Below, one piece after another: positions 6,003-6,181 of a DNA stretch of 6,181 nucleotides. Both the position numbers and the translations under genes were made by a program. This DNA is from an uncultured Oscillibacter sp. (GTDB lineage Bacteria > Bacillota > Clostridia > Oscillospirales > Oscillospiraceae): assembly GCA_900542115.1 (NCBI GenBank), contig UQMC01000111.1:1-6181 (forward strand). Reading direction: 5' to 3'. How positions within the stretch are numbered: position 1 is the stretch's first letter; each line of letters starts with the position of its first letter. The notes below the pieces were generated by a model. The model was not told where the DNA came from. It ran no database searches and saw nothing but the letters and a program-made list of their open reading frames with translations.

Positions 6003-6051
6003 AAGGGGAGTTCTGCCCGGACCTTCGTCCATGACGGAACTCCCCTTTTTT
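6003..6051. terminator. Strong, probably bidirectional terminator between convergent genes
   Basis: AAGGGGAGTTC (6003-6013) and GAACTCCCCTT (6037-6047) form a perfect 11-base-pair stem, extendable by a T-G and a G-C pair. The T-tract runs 6046-6051. Inside the loop GGAC (6019-6022) and GTCC (6027-6030) can form a second small hairpin. On the minus strand the stem is followed by TTGGTTTTA, so it can also stop the gene coming from the right. Confidence 0.9.
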
Positions 6052-6086
6052 AGCTTTATAGAAAAACCATAAGTCATCTGCCACGC

Positions 6087-6181
6087 TCAGTGGAGCAAAA
6101 ACCACACACCCAGCAGAATCGCAAGGAAGATCAGGTTGGACAGGGTGAACAGCCCAAAATACTGCTTCTTCCCCTGTGGCA
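6087..6181 (-). CDS. 3' end of an unidentified membrane protein gene
   Basis: Read on the minus strand, an open frame enters from the right edge and ends with TGA at 6089-6087. It shows the last 30 residues of a protein. They begin PQGKKQYFGLF, a basic loop, and continue into a hydrophobic helix of about 18 residues ending GVWFLLH. This is the pattern of a C-terminal transmembrane segment with a cytoplasmic basic loop before it. The family cannot be named from so little. Support comes from the convergent orientation and the bidirectional terminator between this frame and the methyltransferase genes. The start lies outside the window. Confidence 0.5.
   Translation of the reverse strand, partial: PQGKKQYFGLFTLSNLIFLAILLGVWFLLH

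Noticed and set aside
5832..6105. Minus-strand frames of 66-81 codons across the terminator
   Set aside because: They read through the strong terminator stem and the truncated methyltransferase and have no family features.

Overview
The window looks like chromosomal DNA of an anaerobic, gut-type member of the Clostridia (Oscillospiraceae or Lachnospiraceae-like). This rests on the fermentative gene content, strong AGGAGG-type ribosome binding sites, sigma-A-type promoters and fairly GC-rich codon use. It is an inference from gene character, not from a marker gene.

Left part (1-3975): a tight four-gene plus-strand operon. In order it encodes a PrpF-fold isomerase (mii-like), an isocitrate lyase/PEP mutase-fold lyase (dml-like), and the large and small subunits of a LeuCD-type hydro-lyase (dmdA/dmdB-like). 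Together these four proteins match the last three steps of nicotinate fermentation known from Eubacterium barkeri: (R)-3-methylitaconate to 2,3-dimethylmaleate, then (2R,3S)-2,3-dimethylmalate, then propionate plus pyruvate. The earlier steps, including the B12-dependent 2-methyleneglutarate mutase, are not in the window and would be expected upstream. A strong hairpin closes the operon. The main competing reading is a 2-methylcitrate or other C5/C6 branched-dicarboxylate route using the same protein families.

Middle part (3976-4880): a ZIP-family divalent metal transporter with its own extended -10 promoter. Inverted copies of a TTCTGCTG element surround and overlap that promoter, suggesting an operator or leader structure.

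Right part (4881-6181): a 247-base intergenic stretch holds a near-consensus promoter, a terminator-like hairpin almost at the predicted transcription start, a TTAG/CTAA palindrome reminiscent of DtxR/MntR-family boxes, and a further hairpin. Next come an intact class I SAM-dependent methyltransferase and a second methyltransferase-like gene that stops inside the SAM-binding motif I. A very strong, probably bidirectional terminator follows, facing the 3' end of a minus-strand membrane-protein gene that runs off the window.

No tRNA, rRNA, CRISPR array or insertion sequence was seen. The most interesting items are the catabolic operon, the unusual residues in its hydro-lyase subunits, the promoter/attenuator-like leader with a possible metalloregulator box, and the truncated methyltransferase.
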